From Niveomyces insectorum RCEF 264 (Eukaryota > Ascomycota > Sordariomycetes > Hypocreales > Cordycipitaceae): 64,000 nt of DNA. The stretch is taken from assembly GCA_001636815.1 (NCBI GenBank), contig AZHD01000014.1, forward strand, positions 690,229 through 754,228, given 5' to 3'. A program made the position numbers and the translations under genes. Below the pieces are notes generated by a model. That model worked only from the letters and a program-made list of their open reading frames with translations, was not told the DNA's origin and searched no databases. This document shows, in pieces, positions 37,181-47,145 of this stretch (its first letter is position 1; every line of letters begins with the position of its first letter).

Positions 37181-38062
37181 ATGTCCGAATCCGAGCCAAC
37201 GGCGCGGCAACGGAAGCTCCAGAAGCAGGAGCCAGAGCCGTCCGCATCCGACGCGGACGCCGTCCACGCCCGGAAACCTGCTCGGAAAACCCGGACACCC
37301 GTCGACGACGAGGACGACTACAGCCCATGGCTTGACATTGTCCGGGTCCTCACCTTTCTCCTCATCGCCTCGGCGGGCTTGAGCTACCTCGTGACGAGCG
37401 GCGAGTCGTGGGTCTGGGGCATGAAGGAGAAACCAAACTATCTGAAACTCTCGTGGTGGAAGACACAATACATTTATGGAGGCGACGAGCCTTTTGTACG
37501 CGGTTCTCGATGTTGCCTGCTATTGTTTTTTTTTGTTCTGATTGCTACAACTCTGCTGACGCTTGGTTAGAACCCCCGGTACATGACCCTCGACGAACTG
37601 GCCCAGTACGACGGCACCGACGCCGACAAGCCGATCTACCTGTCGATCAACGGCAGCATCTACGACGTGACGGCCGGCCGGCGCATCTACGGGCCCGGCG
37701 GGTCATACCACTGGTTTGCGGGCGTGGACGCCAGCCGCGGGTTCGTCACGGGCTGCTTTGCCGAGGACCGCACGGGCGACATGCGCGGCGTCGAGGACAT
37801 GTACCTGCCGCTGGACGACCCGGACATTGACCGGCAGTGGTCGCCCGAGGAGCTGGCACGGAAGAAAGAGGAAGAGCGGGCCGAGGCGCATCAGCGCATG
37901 CACGACGCGCTCAAGCACTGGGTGGAGTTTTTCCGCAAGAGCGAGAAGTACCCCTACGTGGGCCAGCTGGTGCGCGAGCCCGGGTGGGAGGGCGAGCGGA
38001 AGCCGCTGTGCAAGATAGCGCAGGACGGGCGCGTCCCCCGTAAAGCACCGGGCGAGGAGTGA
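37181..38062 (+). CDS. membrane-anchored cytochrome b5-like (MAPR/PGRMC-type) protein
   Basis: Two exons (37,181-37,495 and 37,571-38,062; 75-nt intron with CTGAC branch site) give 268 aa. A charged N-terminus is followed by one membrane helix at about residues 51-71 (WLDIVRVLTFLLIASAGLSY). Residues about 107-190 form the MAPR-type cytochrome b5 fold: YMTLDELAQYDG, then KPIYLSINGSIYDVTAGRRI and YGPGGSYHWFAGVDASR, which is the haem-binding Tyr version rather than the His-liganded classical b5. Family members (PGRMC1, yeast Dap1) bind haem in the ER and support cytochrome P450 and sterol metabolism. A helical, charged C-terminal tail of about 70 residues follows. Function by family only. Confidence 0.9.
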
Positions 38063-38659
38063 AGGAGACGAGAGCGATATGATCTGTCTAAAAAAGCAAT
38101 GTGCAAAAATAAAATGCTGATGTCGAAAGGATTATCGTATATGAACATACATATGGTCATATCATGATGTCCGTACAGCTATCACATCGAAGCCTTAAAG
38201 CAGTCATTCGAGGTCACTCGATAAAAAGGTTTTGTTGAAAGGTACATTTTGTAGTATAATAAGGCTAGAATACCCTCTAAAAAAACCACAAGACATGAAT
38301 ATAAATCGTTTTCCTCCCCTTGTACAGAGTGATATAGAATAATAAAAAGCAAAAACGACCCATTCGCCTCGTTCTCATCCCCCTTATGCAGCCTGCTTCT
38401 CTACCGCGAAGGTCTGGTTTGCTGAGAACAACGGGACAAAGAAAAAAAGGGCCCGCTGCCTCAACAAAGCAGATTCCGCTTAAGGAAAAACCGCCTGACC
38501 CTCCCTAGGTTCATACACCTTGGTAAAAGGCCCAATTACCGGAACAAAGAAGAATAAACAAAAAAAATGCGACATTGCCTTTTTTCCTACTTCACCAGGG
38601 AATATACATGGCGAGATAGAAGAAAAAGTTGAAACCAGAAAAGCACCTTCGTCGTTCCC
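38063..38659. other. intergenic between convergent genes
   Basis: 597 bp of 3' flanks, AT-rich; nothing else seen. Confidence 0.6.
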
Positions 38660-39445
38660 TTACAACAGGAAGAACGAGCCAGCCAGGGCCGCCAGACCGA
38701 CGCCAAAGGTGGAAGCGGTGAGCATCTTCGAGCCGTTGGTGGTGTTCGCGGGCGCGTTGCCGCTGCTGGTCGTGGTGCTGCCAGAGGTACCGCTCTCGGT
38801 GCCGGACGGGACAACGGTCGTGGCCTTGACGGCAGCGGCCTTGTAGTTGGTAAGCGAGCGGGAGGAGTTGGCAGCGGTGCTGTGGTTGTTAGTCAAGCCT
38901 TTTCTTCTTTTTTGGTTTGGTGTCATGCAGGTGCAAAACAAAAAAAATTGACACTCACTTCTCGTTGATGACCATGCTCATGCCGTTCTCGCAGTGCTTG
39001 GCCTGTGCGCAGTACACCCAGATCGGGTTGGTGTTGTTGATCATGATGGTGTACGTGGGGACGGAGCCGGTGTTGGCGCTGGCGGCCACGGGGACGAAGC
39101 CCGAGTGGAAGCCGGTCACGTTGCTGAACAGGCTGATGGGCTGGCACGGCTCATCAAAGGTAGACTGCGTGACGGTGTGGTTGCCGGCCAGGAACTGGAA
39201 CTGGACCATGGAGTTGGCGCTGACCTTGATGTTGTCGGGCGAGAACGTCAACGAGTTGTTCTTGGACGAGACCTCGACGACGGTGACCTGCGTTTGAGCT
39301 GTGGCCGTTTGTTAGTCGTACGATGCCAAACAAAAAGACGAGAACCACTCGACGACCAGTGCGCGGTGAACCAGGATATTTGGTTTTCAAACATACCAGA
39401 AGCCAGACCCAGAAGGGCAGACAGAGCGAGCGTAGTGAACTGCAT
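38660..39445 (-). CDS. secreted GPI-anchored cupredoxin-like Ser/Thr-rich protein
   Basis: Three exons (39,445-39,397; 39,298-38,959; 38,879-38,660) give 202 aa. Residues 1-17 are a signal peptide (QFTTLALSALLGLASA). The middle about 115 residues are a cupredoxin-like domain: LTFSPDNIKVSANSMVQFQF, GNHTVTQSTFDEPC, and IWVYCAQAKHCENGMSMVIN. His, two Cys and Met sit where plastocyanin-type proteins ligate copper. A Ser/Thr/Asn-rich linker follows, then a small-residue site and hydrophobic tail (STFGVGLAALAGSFFLL), the usual GPI signal. This matches the fungal 'extracellular serine-rich protein' group at the cell surface. Copper binding is inferred, not shown. Branch sites CTAAC precede the acceptors. 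Confidence 0.88.
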
Positions 39446-40171
39446 TTTCGAAGATGTTTTTGTGGTTGTTTTTTTGTTTTTTCGAAATGAAAACGAATGT
39501 AGGGATGGTTGAAAAGTGAAAGAAGATGAGAAAATTGAGAGAAAAGATGGGACAAAGAGCGTATATAGACGGATTTTGAAATGCGACTGGCGCTTGTTCA
39601 AGTCAAAAAATGTAAATACGAACGGTATTAGTAGGACTAGCCTGTCTGACAGAGAAAAAGACGAAAAGAGGAAAGACGAAAAAAAAAAAATGAAAACTAA
39701 AAAAGGTACAAGGGGAGTGAGAAAATAGAACGAAGCGAAGCTATACTGAGTGAGACAACAAACGAAAAAGGAAAGGAGACAAAAGAAAAGGAAAGGAAAA
39801 AAAAAACGAAAGGGACAACAACTGACCGACGAGGTGGGCTACGGCATAATTATACAGAAACAACCGGCCAGACCACCCACACCCAGTTGCCTCGAGCAAA
39901 GACAAGACGGATGAATTGAAAGACGGATCGACCGGTTTTCTGCAAGAAAGGGGGTTTGTGTTCGACGTCGTGCGGAGAGGTACATACGAAGCTACTGCAC
40001 ACTACTGTGTCGAACCAGTCCTATCGATCTCAGACGGGCAAGGCCCATGTCGTTTGCGTGCAAACGACGCGATAGCTGCAACTCCGCAAGGAGGTTCAGG
40101 AGGACCATGATGCCTCGCCACCAAGGGGGCCGCCGACCTAACGAAAGGGGGGTTTGTAACACTCATTCCCG

Positions 40172-40204
40172 TACGGAGTGTACGCGTATGATTAGTACGG
40201 AGTA
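40172..40204 (+). repeat. dispersed 9-mer TACGGAGTA, copy 5 plus a near copy
   Basis: TACGGAGTG at 40,172-40,180 and exact TACGGAGTA at 40,196-40,204, 24 bp apart, same orientation. Confidence 0.6.
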
Positions 40205-40716
40205 CGTGTAAGTAGGTGCACCGCATGCATAGAAAGGTCAGTCAGAACGATAATCAAGGGCAACCACAATACCGTTTTGGCGATGCCAAGGGCAAAGAGA
40301 GGCAGGGGGAGGCCAAAAAGGGCTTGTGCTTGGGTGGGTTCTTGAAACAAGAACAACAGTGCGGCCTGGCATGTCGGCCTTTTGGGGGGGGGAACGACCC
40401 AGTCAATCCAAGCGATCCGTCCCCGTGGGCGCTTGTTGACGAGTGGCCCCTGGTAGCAGAAAGAAGCGAAGCAAAGATAGGGACAAGCAAAAAGGGATCG
40501 TGAGGCCCCCGGATGAAACGCCCTGCAACCTTGCGTAGACTGTCTGCTTGGGTGGGATTTGTGCCTCTTCCGGGCCCGCTCACCCCCGGCCCCATACGTG
40601 TAGGTGATGCTTTCCCCTCCCCTTTTTTTTGTTTTCCTTTAGGAAACATTCACAAACATTTCACGATGGGACATCTCTCAAAAAAAGGGAAAAAACTAGC
40701 CGAAACATTTTCAAAG

Positions 40717-40725
40717 TACGGAGTA
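40717..40725 (+). repeat. dispersed 9-mer TACGGAGTA, copy 6
   Basis: Exact copy in GTACGGAGTAGGGGG, non-coding. Confidence 0.6.
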
Positions 40726-42716
40726 GGGGGCCAACAATTTGCAAACGAAACAAAAAAATAAGGGGGGGGAATTACACGCAACGAGCCCGAGACGGAACCA
40801 AGAAGGCAAAGGCTAACAACGGCATCACGATGCTGACAGACAAGCCAATGGCATGTTTACATACATACAAGCACAGAGACATGTCATCCTTATGGCATCG
40901 TTGACCTGTTCGGGTCTGCCGTCAACAGCTCGACACAAGCCAGTAATGGCAAGACGCATGTGCAGACGGAACCATTTCCGTCTAACGGTGCGTCATGGAA
41001 GACAGAAGAAAGACCCGCGTCGTCCGAAGTAGGGCAAGCGGTTGAAACACAGGAAAATAGAAATAGAAACCGCTGACAGGGTTACTCATGGGCTGGGGAA
41101 ATGGAAAGGGGAAACAGGCAAACGAACGAAGAATGGCTTCCAGGCTCTGAGGTAAGCGCGGCCAAGAAAAAAAAAAGGAAAAAAACTAAAACAAAACAAA
41201 GATAAAGATACGATGCGTGGAAAAGGTACTAGCGGATGTGCCGGATGACTGCACGTAAACAGTACGCCGTAGATACGGAATGTGAGCTTGGTCTTGGACT
41301 TCGTTTTGATGAGATCTGGTCTAGATGATGTTGGATTTGGGGTAATTCGATTTTAGGGGCTACGACGGGGCGGCTCTAGCCTTTAGCTCGCTGTTCAGCC
41401 ACCTTTCCGTCGGCGCAGCGACCGCTTTTGGCGGCCGACCTCGACAGTCAAAAAACAGTACAGTGGGTCTACCCCTCGCTAGACGACATCGCTGGGGCTT
41501 TCTGTTCCTTGTTCCGATTCTCCGCCGCACGGATGTACCTCAGCCCTTTTTGGTGGGTTAGAGGGGCCGCCCCCTGTCAAACGCGTTCAAACGCATCTCA
41601 AACTCGACCCGTCTCACATTGCATGGTCACAACCCGCGACGGGCCCGGGCTTCGAGCTCGGGGTAGTCGAATGTTCGACGAAGACAAACAGCTGTCGTTT
41701 TTTGGTTTTTTCGGCCTTTTCGGTTTTTTTCTCCTTTTCTCACTCATCGCCTCGACTGTAACCACGTGATCCTGAAGCCGACAATGAACTGCGTTCGTGG
41801 ACAACCTGTGACCTGATAGGGGCGCCCGCACGGCCGCAGTTGACAGAGGAAAAGCAAGCGCTTGTGGTGGAACCGCTTGGCGGCATATGCGGTTGCTGCT
41901 GTTGTTGCGGTGGAACGGAGGATCGCGCGCGTGCTGTGACCACGACCAGGCACATCCTCCACGAGGACGATGCCGACAATGCCGACGTCCACGGCGTCTT
42001 ACCTGGGGATTATGGAAACCGAAAAATAATTGCTTTACTTGGACGAGTCGCTTAGGAAACTCAGGAACGTTGCGCGATTGATTTCCTACGAGAAGAGTGA
42101 GATGAACACCGGCGACGCCGGCGTTGGCATGCAGGATACGGTCTCCTCGGACAACATACGAGATTACAAGACGAACGTTTCTCGTTTGCGCGAATGGGCA
42201 ATGTCTGATCTCCTCCCGCGCTGCGGCGTATGAAGAGCTGAACACAGCTCCGGACAAAGAGGCATGCTCTTGGCCGTGGACGGCGTCAGCACTACGCGAT
42301 AGCTTTGCCAATAGTTTGGCCGTGTTTTACGTTAGTACCACTAGGTGATCACCGTATTAGTTGTTCCAGACGTGACAATTCCTTCATGTCTTGGCTACGG
42401 GGCGTTTTCTTTGTTTTACACAATGTTCTATTGGATTTTCTATTCTCAGTTTTGTGGGAACGGTGAAGGCTCGCCGGCACAAAGACAGTTCCCTCGCGTC
42501 AGCAAAGACCATATACAGAGTGGGCGAGGTTGCTTTGGCGCGAGTCCCGTCCTTGCGGGAGCATCTTCTGAACCGTTTCCGTTGTCGTGCGTGATGGTCT
42601 GTAACTCATCATACTTGTCGTTTCCGGCTCATGAGTGGACGCAAAGAAGCGCACACTCGGTCGTTCAACTCACCAGGCGAAGTCGTCTACCGCCCGTTGC
42701 CCGCTCTGTGGGCGGC

Positions 42717-44138
42717 CTAGTGGCGACGGCGCTGCCGGGACGAGCGCTCCTCGCCTTCATGCCGCCGGGAAGACCGGGTCTCCCGCGCGCGGCCGTTGTT
42801 CTCGTCGTCCTCGTCGTCCTCGTCGTTGAGCACCGTCCGGGCTGTGCCCGTTGGTGGCACCTGCACCCGAGGGGTGGGAGGCGGACGGCTCGCATCCGCG
42901 CGCGGGTCGTACGGCAACAACGTCTGCTGGACGTGAAGATGGCGGGACTCGCTCACGTCCTCGACCATGATGCCACGCTGGTTGTCCGGCGTCTGGACCG
43001 CGAAGATGCGGCGCTCGACCAACTGGGGTGGCTGCAGGGGCGTCGAATAGCCACCCTGCGCGATGGGCGGGGGTGGACCATACCCGTAAGACTGCTGCGG
43101 AGGAGGGCGGGCGTAATGCTCACCACTTGGCGGCCGCGGGCCACGGGGCGTACTCGGCGGCCGATCCCGGGACGATCGCGGCTGGGCCCCATAAGGCGAC
43201 GGAGGCGGGCCACGCGGCGACGGAGGAGGACCGCGCGGCGAGGGCAACGGCCCGCGAGGAGACGGAGGCGGACCACGCGGCGAGGGCAACGGCCCGCGAG
43301 GAGACGGCAGGGGCCCACGGACGTCCCGTGGCGGAGCATCGTAGTAATCCGGCGCCGGGGCAGCACGAGGGCTCCGGATACCGTAGAAACCCTCCTCAGG
43401 CACACCGTCCAACGAGCGCGGGACCACGTAGTCGCTTTGCGAGGGACGTCTCGCAGGGGCCAAACCGTGTCTGCCTGGGGCAGGCTCTGGAGCCGCGCCC
43501 CGGGGCGTGCGCGGGACGCCATAGGGGCTTCCCAGAGGCGGAGCCACATCCCGGTAATACGGCGAGCGAGGCGGGGCCTCCCCGGCCGCGTAACGGGGAG
43601 AGGCGAGCGGGGCACCCGTAGCGGGTCCGCCGCGGCTGGTCGGACGGTCGGAACCGCCTGAGTCACCCGAGCCACCCGAGCCAGGGGTACGGCTGGCGTT
43701 GGGGGGATACCGGGGGCTGTTGATACGGCACCGGTCAAACCGCTCGGCCAAGCGGTCGAGCGAGGTCTCGCGGCGCTCGACGCGCACGGTGGCGCGAGGC
43801 AACGGAGAGGGGCTGGTGCGCGTGGCGGTGCGCGTCTGGCTGCGAGCGCGCTCGTGCTGCTCGCTCCCGTGGCTGTCCCGGCGGCGCGGGGGTGCTAGGC
43901 CCACGACCGAGGCCGATTCATCCGGGTAGATCTCCGTCGAGAGATCCGCGAGCGCGCCGGGATCGTCGTGATGGGGGCGGGACCGGCTGCTTTCCCGGTC
44001 ACCGGTGCCACGATGGCTACTATGACGGTGGCGGCTGCTTTCTCTATGGCCGCTGTCGCGGCGGCTGCGGTTGCTACGATCCCGGCCGTCGCGGTGAGAC
44101 CGCGAGCGGCGGTTGTCATCATCCCGGTGTCCCGGCAT
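42717..44138 (-). CDS. disordered RS- and proline-rich protein
   Basis: A single-exon 473-aa protein. ATG at 44,138 has A at -3. Residues 1-60 are an Arg/Ser/His/Asp-rich tract (SHRDGRDRSNRSRRDSGHRE), RS-like. The middle is Pro/Gly/Ser-rich. At plus-strand 43,195-43,320 it carries about six tandem 21-nt units encoding P-L/P-P-S-P-R-G, each with an S-P phosphorylation-type site and SH3/WW-type proline spacing. The last 110 residues hold a less repetitive segment (LVERRIFAVQTPDNQRGIMV) that could be a small folded or conserved part, followed by an Asp/Glu patch and a basic C-terminus. No family is recognised. The antisense frame is also open, a consequence of GC-rich codon use. Confidence 0.65.
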   Translation of the reverse strand: MPGHRDDDNRRSRSHRDGRDRSNRSRRDSGHRESSRHRHSSHRGTGDRESSRSRPHHDDPGALADLSTEIYPDESASVVGLAPPRRRDSHGSEQHERARSQTRTATRTSPSPLPRATVRVERRETSLDRLAERFDRCRINSPRYPPNASRTPGSGGSGDSGGSDRPTSRGGPATGAPLASPRYAAGEAPPRSPYYRDVAPPLGSPYGVPRTPRGAAPEPAPGRHGLAPARRPSQSDYVVPRSLDGVPEEGFYGIRSPRAAPAPDYYDAPPRDVRGPLPSPRGPLPSPRGPPPSPRGPLPSPRGPPPSPRGPPPSPYGAQPRSSRDRPPSTPRGPRPPSGEHYARPPPQQSYGYGPPPPIAQGGYSTPLQPPQLVERRIFAVQTPDNQRGIMVEDVSESRHLHVQQTLLPYDPRADASRPPPTPRVQVPPTGTARTVLNDEDDEDDENNGRARETRSSRRHEGEERSSRQRRRH

Positions 44139-44958
44139 GGTGATCTACAACGACAAAAGAAAAGAAGTTGATGTTACTTGGGATGAGTTAGTAAAGCAGA
44201 CAACGAAAAAGAGAAAAAAACTAAAGTATCGATGAAGAAGCTTCAAATAGGAGAACGCGAGGGCGGGTGACTCTGGGATAGCGAGGGGTCAGAAAAGAAA
44301 CAAAAAAAAGCCATAAGGGGGACGAAATATTTTAATACGCCGTTGGGCGCGTTGTGAACAACGACGTGAAAGCAAAATGAAGTGAGTTTAGTGAATGAGT
44401 TGGAGGAAGGGCAAGCGTCGTAAATGAAAGCTACTGTGTGTTGAGTGGGAAAACAACCAAAGAAAGAAGAAAGCAAGGTCGGCAGGACAATGCAAGAACA
44501 TCAAGAACTATTTCATTTTATTCAAACTGCCGAGAAACCAAGTTGTGCAAAGATCGAGCGTGGCTATCTGTTCATTTTCAAAAATCGTGATTCTTTTCAT
44601 GATGTGAACAGGTCGAACTAACAATTAAAGAAAATTTTGTGAGAACGACAAAGATGCTGTTTTGGTGTTCAGGGGTAAAAGTGAATAATCAAAAGAATTT
44701 GCTCTGCCCGTCAAAGACAAATGTTTCTTTGTGTGTTCTTTCACTGTCAAACTGAAAAAAAAATTGAATAAAATAAAATAAAATAAAAACGAACAAGTTC
44801 GTTGTTCACGAGGACATGGTCAGTAGAATAAAACCAACGGTGGTTTCACGGTAATTATGTCGCTGTCCTGGCTTTTTTTGGTGAACAAAGGCGTGAACAG
44901 CGTTTTCCACTTCACGTTTTCGTTATCCCCAACACACCCAGTAGATGAGAGTGAGAGG
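44139..44958. other. intergenic, leader of the RS/Pro-rich gene and promoter of the small membrane gene
   Basis: 820 bp, AT-rich, with an (ATAAA)4 run at 44,768-44,787. No gene is seen. Confidence 0.5.
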
Positions 44959-44966
44959 TATAAAAG
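44959..44966 (+). promoter_or_regulatory. TATA box of the small membrane protein gene
   Basis: TATAAAAG in the context GAGGTATAAAAGCC, 267 bp before the ATG at 45,226. If transcription starts about 30 bp downstream, the 5' UTR is about 235 nt and contains the tandem repeat at 45,098-45,217. Clear TATA boxes are uncommon in fungal housekeeping genes and suggest a regulated gene. Confidence 0.55.
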
Positions 44967-45097
44967 CCTCCCTGCCACCGCAGTGTACACTTTCTCCATC
45001 TTGACGTTCTCGTCCTCACATTGTCGTATTTCGAAGCGCTTTTTTTCTGCGCATTCACCAACACGCATTTTTCGAATTTTATCTCTAATCGATTCGA

Positions 45098-45217
45098 GGA
45101 GGCATAGCTATTCTGTGGAGGCATAATTATTCATCACTTCCGGCTCTTCGGCCTCTGGGAGGCATAGCTATCCCGTGGAGGCATAATTATTCTTCTCTTC
45201 CGGCTCTACGACCGAGC
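45098..45217 (+). repeat. 60-bp tandem duplication with internal GGAGGC-palindrome units
   Basis: Two 60-bp copies (45,098-45,157 and 45,158-45,217) match at about 52 of 60 positions. Each copy contains GGAGGC followed by the palindrome ATAGCTAT, then 19 bp later GGAGGC followed by the palindrome ATAATTAT. The four GGAGGC starts are 45,098, 45,117, 45,158 and 45,177. The array ends 8 bp before the start codon of the small membrane protein gene, probably inside its 5' UTR. Confidence 0.9.
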
Positions 45218-45225
45218 TCGCAGAG

Positions 45226-45606
45226 ATGATTGACATCCTCGTCCTTTTGCTGCTTTGCGGCGGCTACGTGTACCTCCTCATTTGGAGCATTTGGATCTTT
45301 TGGGTCCTGGCTTTTGTCGTCGGCGCGTGTTGCCTCTTCGTTTTTGTCTCCGTGTTCCTGCTGGAAATTGCGCTTCCCGTCTTACTTGTTGCCGGCTGTT
45401 TCTACTTGTGCTACCTCCTTTGGCGCTATATTCGTCGCCCACGTAAGGATTGGCTGGTCCGTCCTACGCCGGGCCTTTCTTCACCGGCAGCTGTTATACC
45501 AAGGCCACCTCCGCTGAGTCGGTTCACCCGGCGGTACATCTTGCGTGCGCTGGTTGTCATCGCTGTTTTGCTAGGAGTGGCGATGGTCAAAGGCCCGCCT
45601 TCTTAA
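45226..45606 (+). CDS. small orphan multi-span membrane protein
   Basis: A 126-aa single-exon frame. Residues 1-66 are almost wholly hydrophobic, enough for about three membrane helices (LVLLLLCGGYVYLLIWSIW, then FVFVSVFLLEIALPVLLVAG). A basic segment (WRYIRRPRKDW), a Pro-rich linker (residues about 80-98) and a fourth helix (RALVVIAVLLGVAMV) follow. A TATA box and a structured repeat leader directly precede it, which supports real expression. I recognise no family; Cys, Trp and Tyr are frequent in the membrane part. It may be lineage-specific. Chance open frame is the main alternative, but length, hydrophobic patterning and promoter argue against it. Confidence 0.6.
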   Translation: MIDILVLLLLCGGYVYLLIWSIWIFWVLAFVVGACCLFVFVSVFLLEIALPVLLVAGCFYLCYLLWRYIRRPRKDWLVRPTPGLSSPAAVIPRPPPLSRFTRRYILRALVVIAVLLGVAMVKGPPS

Positions 45607-45825
45607 ACCAATCCTCCGATCCAAAGTACGGGGAAGGGGGTTTTTTTTTCCCTTGCCACATCAAGAATCCACCGAAGCTCGAAATATAGATGACAGCGCG
45701 GTGATGTTCTCTAAATAGAGAGACTTGGAAATTTCAACCAAAATATATATAATTTTTTCCCCCATAAAAGTTCATAAAACCATAACTGCCTACATGTGAC
45801 ACAATTGTGACCCCGTGTTTCGAAT

Positions 45826-47145
45826 CTAATAAGCCGCAGCCGTCCGTAGAGAACGTAGAAATGCCGGGCTTTCATGGCCCTCCCGCACCTTTGCCACAGG
45901 CGTTAGGTGCGCGTTGTCGCCTGCGCCGCCGCCGGCATGTAGATGCCGCATGTATGCCTGCGTCACGCTCACCCAGTGCGCCCGCTCCCCGGCGCTGGCC
46001 CCGCGCCCTTCCCACACCCACACCTCGCAGCCGGCGTCGTCCCACAAGAAGACGTCGTTGCTGTCCAGGTCTGCCAGCGCCGGCGGGCCGCCGCCGTCTT
46101 TCACGAGATCAAACGCCAGCGTGCCCGAGGCGTCACTCAGCCGCCATAGCCGCTGGGGGCGTAGGCCACCAGCGCTGCGCAAGGCTGACGGCTCCGATGG
46201 GGGCGTTGCACTGGCCAGCGGCCGCGCCGCCCGGTAGCTGCTCTCATTGGACGACGACGACGATGACGACGCGCCCTCTCCCGCCATCAGGCGCACCACG
46301 GTGCCAGCGCGCCCGTCGTCCTGGGCCAACACCTGTACGCCATTGACGTGCGCGGGTGTCCGCAGGTCCTCGGCCACGCCGGCGGCGGCAGCCTTTTCCC
46401 GGGGCCGGCTGTGGCGGCCCTGCCAGACGTAGACGGTGTCGCCGGCGTCCAACACGAAGACGTCGTCGTCGTCGAGGCTGCTGGGCGTCGGTTCGACCTC
46501 GTGCACCACAATGCCGCCGCTACCGCCGCTGCCGCCGCCAACGCGGGACGGCTGCTGGAACACGCGCAGCAGCAGAAGCACGGCCTTGTGGGCGCGGGCC
46601 GCCTCGACGGTTTCGGTTACGTGTGTGAAGCCCGTGGCCACGCCGCCGCGGCGGATGGTCAGGCGGTGGGGGAACAGCGCGAGGAACGCCGCCGACGGGC
46701 TGGCCTGCAGCTCGCGGTGCTGCGTAGCCGCGTCGCGCAGAAAGGCGTCGAGCTCGACGGTTTTGTAGGCGGCGGTGCCGGCCTCGTCCTGCGACGTGTG
46801 GGCGCCGAGCCAGAAGAAGATGTCGTGGCCCAGGGGGCGGTTCTCCGCATGGCCGTCCCCCTCGCTGTCCCCGCCGCGCCCCAGACGGTAGGAATGCAGT
46901 ACGATGTAGCTGTCGCCGTCGTAAAAAACGCCGATGTCGGTGGATGGCACAGGGACGACCTGGAAGTCTTCAATGCGCCACACAAACAGGCCGGGCTGCA
47001 CGCCGACAACGCCGTTGTTCCAGGCGGGCTCGGTCGCGGCGGAGGCGTATTTGACACGGCGGTCGATGTCGCTGCCGATCAGCTCGACGTTGCTGTCCTT
47101 GATGTCGTAGGTCTTGGCATGAACGAGGCCATGGTTGGGTGCCAT
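45826..47145 (-). CDS. gelsolin-repeat actin-binding protein
   Basis: Single-exon 439 aa from the ATG at 47,145 (strong context AAGATGG); an upstream in-frame extension to 47,331 is open but unlike the family. Three gelsolin/villin modules can be seen. Module 1 (about 25-190): PGLFVWRIEDFQVVPVP, GVFYDGDSYIVLHSY, HDIFFWLGAHTSQDEAGTAA. Module 2 (about 195-325): VFVLDAGDTVYVWQGRHSRP. Module 3 (about 345-430): LWRLSD, NDVFLWDDAGCEVWVWEGRG. Such three-domain proteins (fragmin/severin-like) sever or cap actin filaments in a Ca-dependent manner. Modules 1 and 2 carry Gly/Ser/Asp-rich insertions. Neighbours are unrelated. The fungal gene's exact cellular task is not known from sequence. Confidence 0.9.
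   Translation of the reverse strand: MAPNHGLVHAKTYDIKDSNVELIGSDIDRRVKYASAATEPAWNNGVVGVQPGLFVWRIEDFQVVPVPSTDIGVFYDGDSYIVLHSYRLGRGGDSEGDGHAENRPLGHDIFFWLGAHTSQDEAGTAAYKTVELDAFLRDAATQHRELQASPSAAFLALFPHRLTIRRGGVATGFTHVTETVEAARAHKAVLLLLRVFQQPSRVGGGSGGSGGIVVHEVEPTPSSLDDDDVFVLDAGDTVYVWQGRHSRPREKAAAAGVAEDLRTPAHVNGVQVLAQDDGRAGTVVRLMAGEGASSSSSSSNESSYRAARPLASATPPSEPSALRSAGGLRPQRLWRLSDASGTLAFDLVKDGGGPPALADLDSNDVFLWDDAGCEVWVWEGRGASAGERAHWVSVTQAYMRHLHAGGGAGDNAHLTPVAKVREGHESPAFLRSLRTAAAY

Larger units (their letters stand above)
39446..42716. other. 3.3-kb region without a convincing gene
   Basis: Purine-rich DNA at 39,480-39,830 forms the leader of the cupredoxin gene. TACGGAGTA occurs twice exactly and once with a mismatch. 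Both strands are open at 41,600-42,310, but the frames (Arg/His-rich minus; Cys/Gly plus) have no recognisable motif. I see no tRNA or transposon. Confidence 0.45.

Noticed and set aside
40500..40761. 82-aa plus frame near a TACGGAGTA copy
   Set aside because: Not supported by any motif; it ends in A-rich non-coding sequence.
42345..43661. 438-aa plus-strand frame
   Set aside because: It is the antisense shadow of the Pro-rich gene at 42,717-44,138; Arg-rich composition, no motif, arbitrary start.
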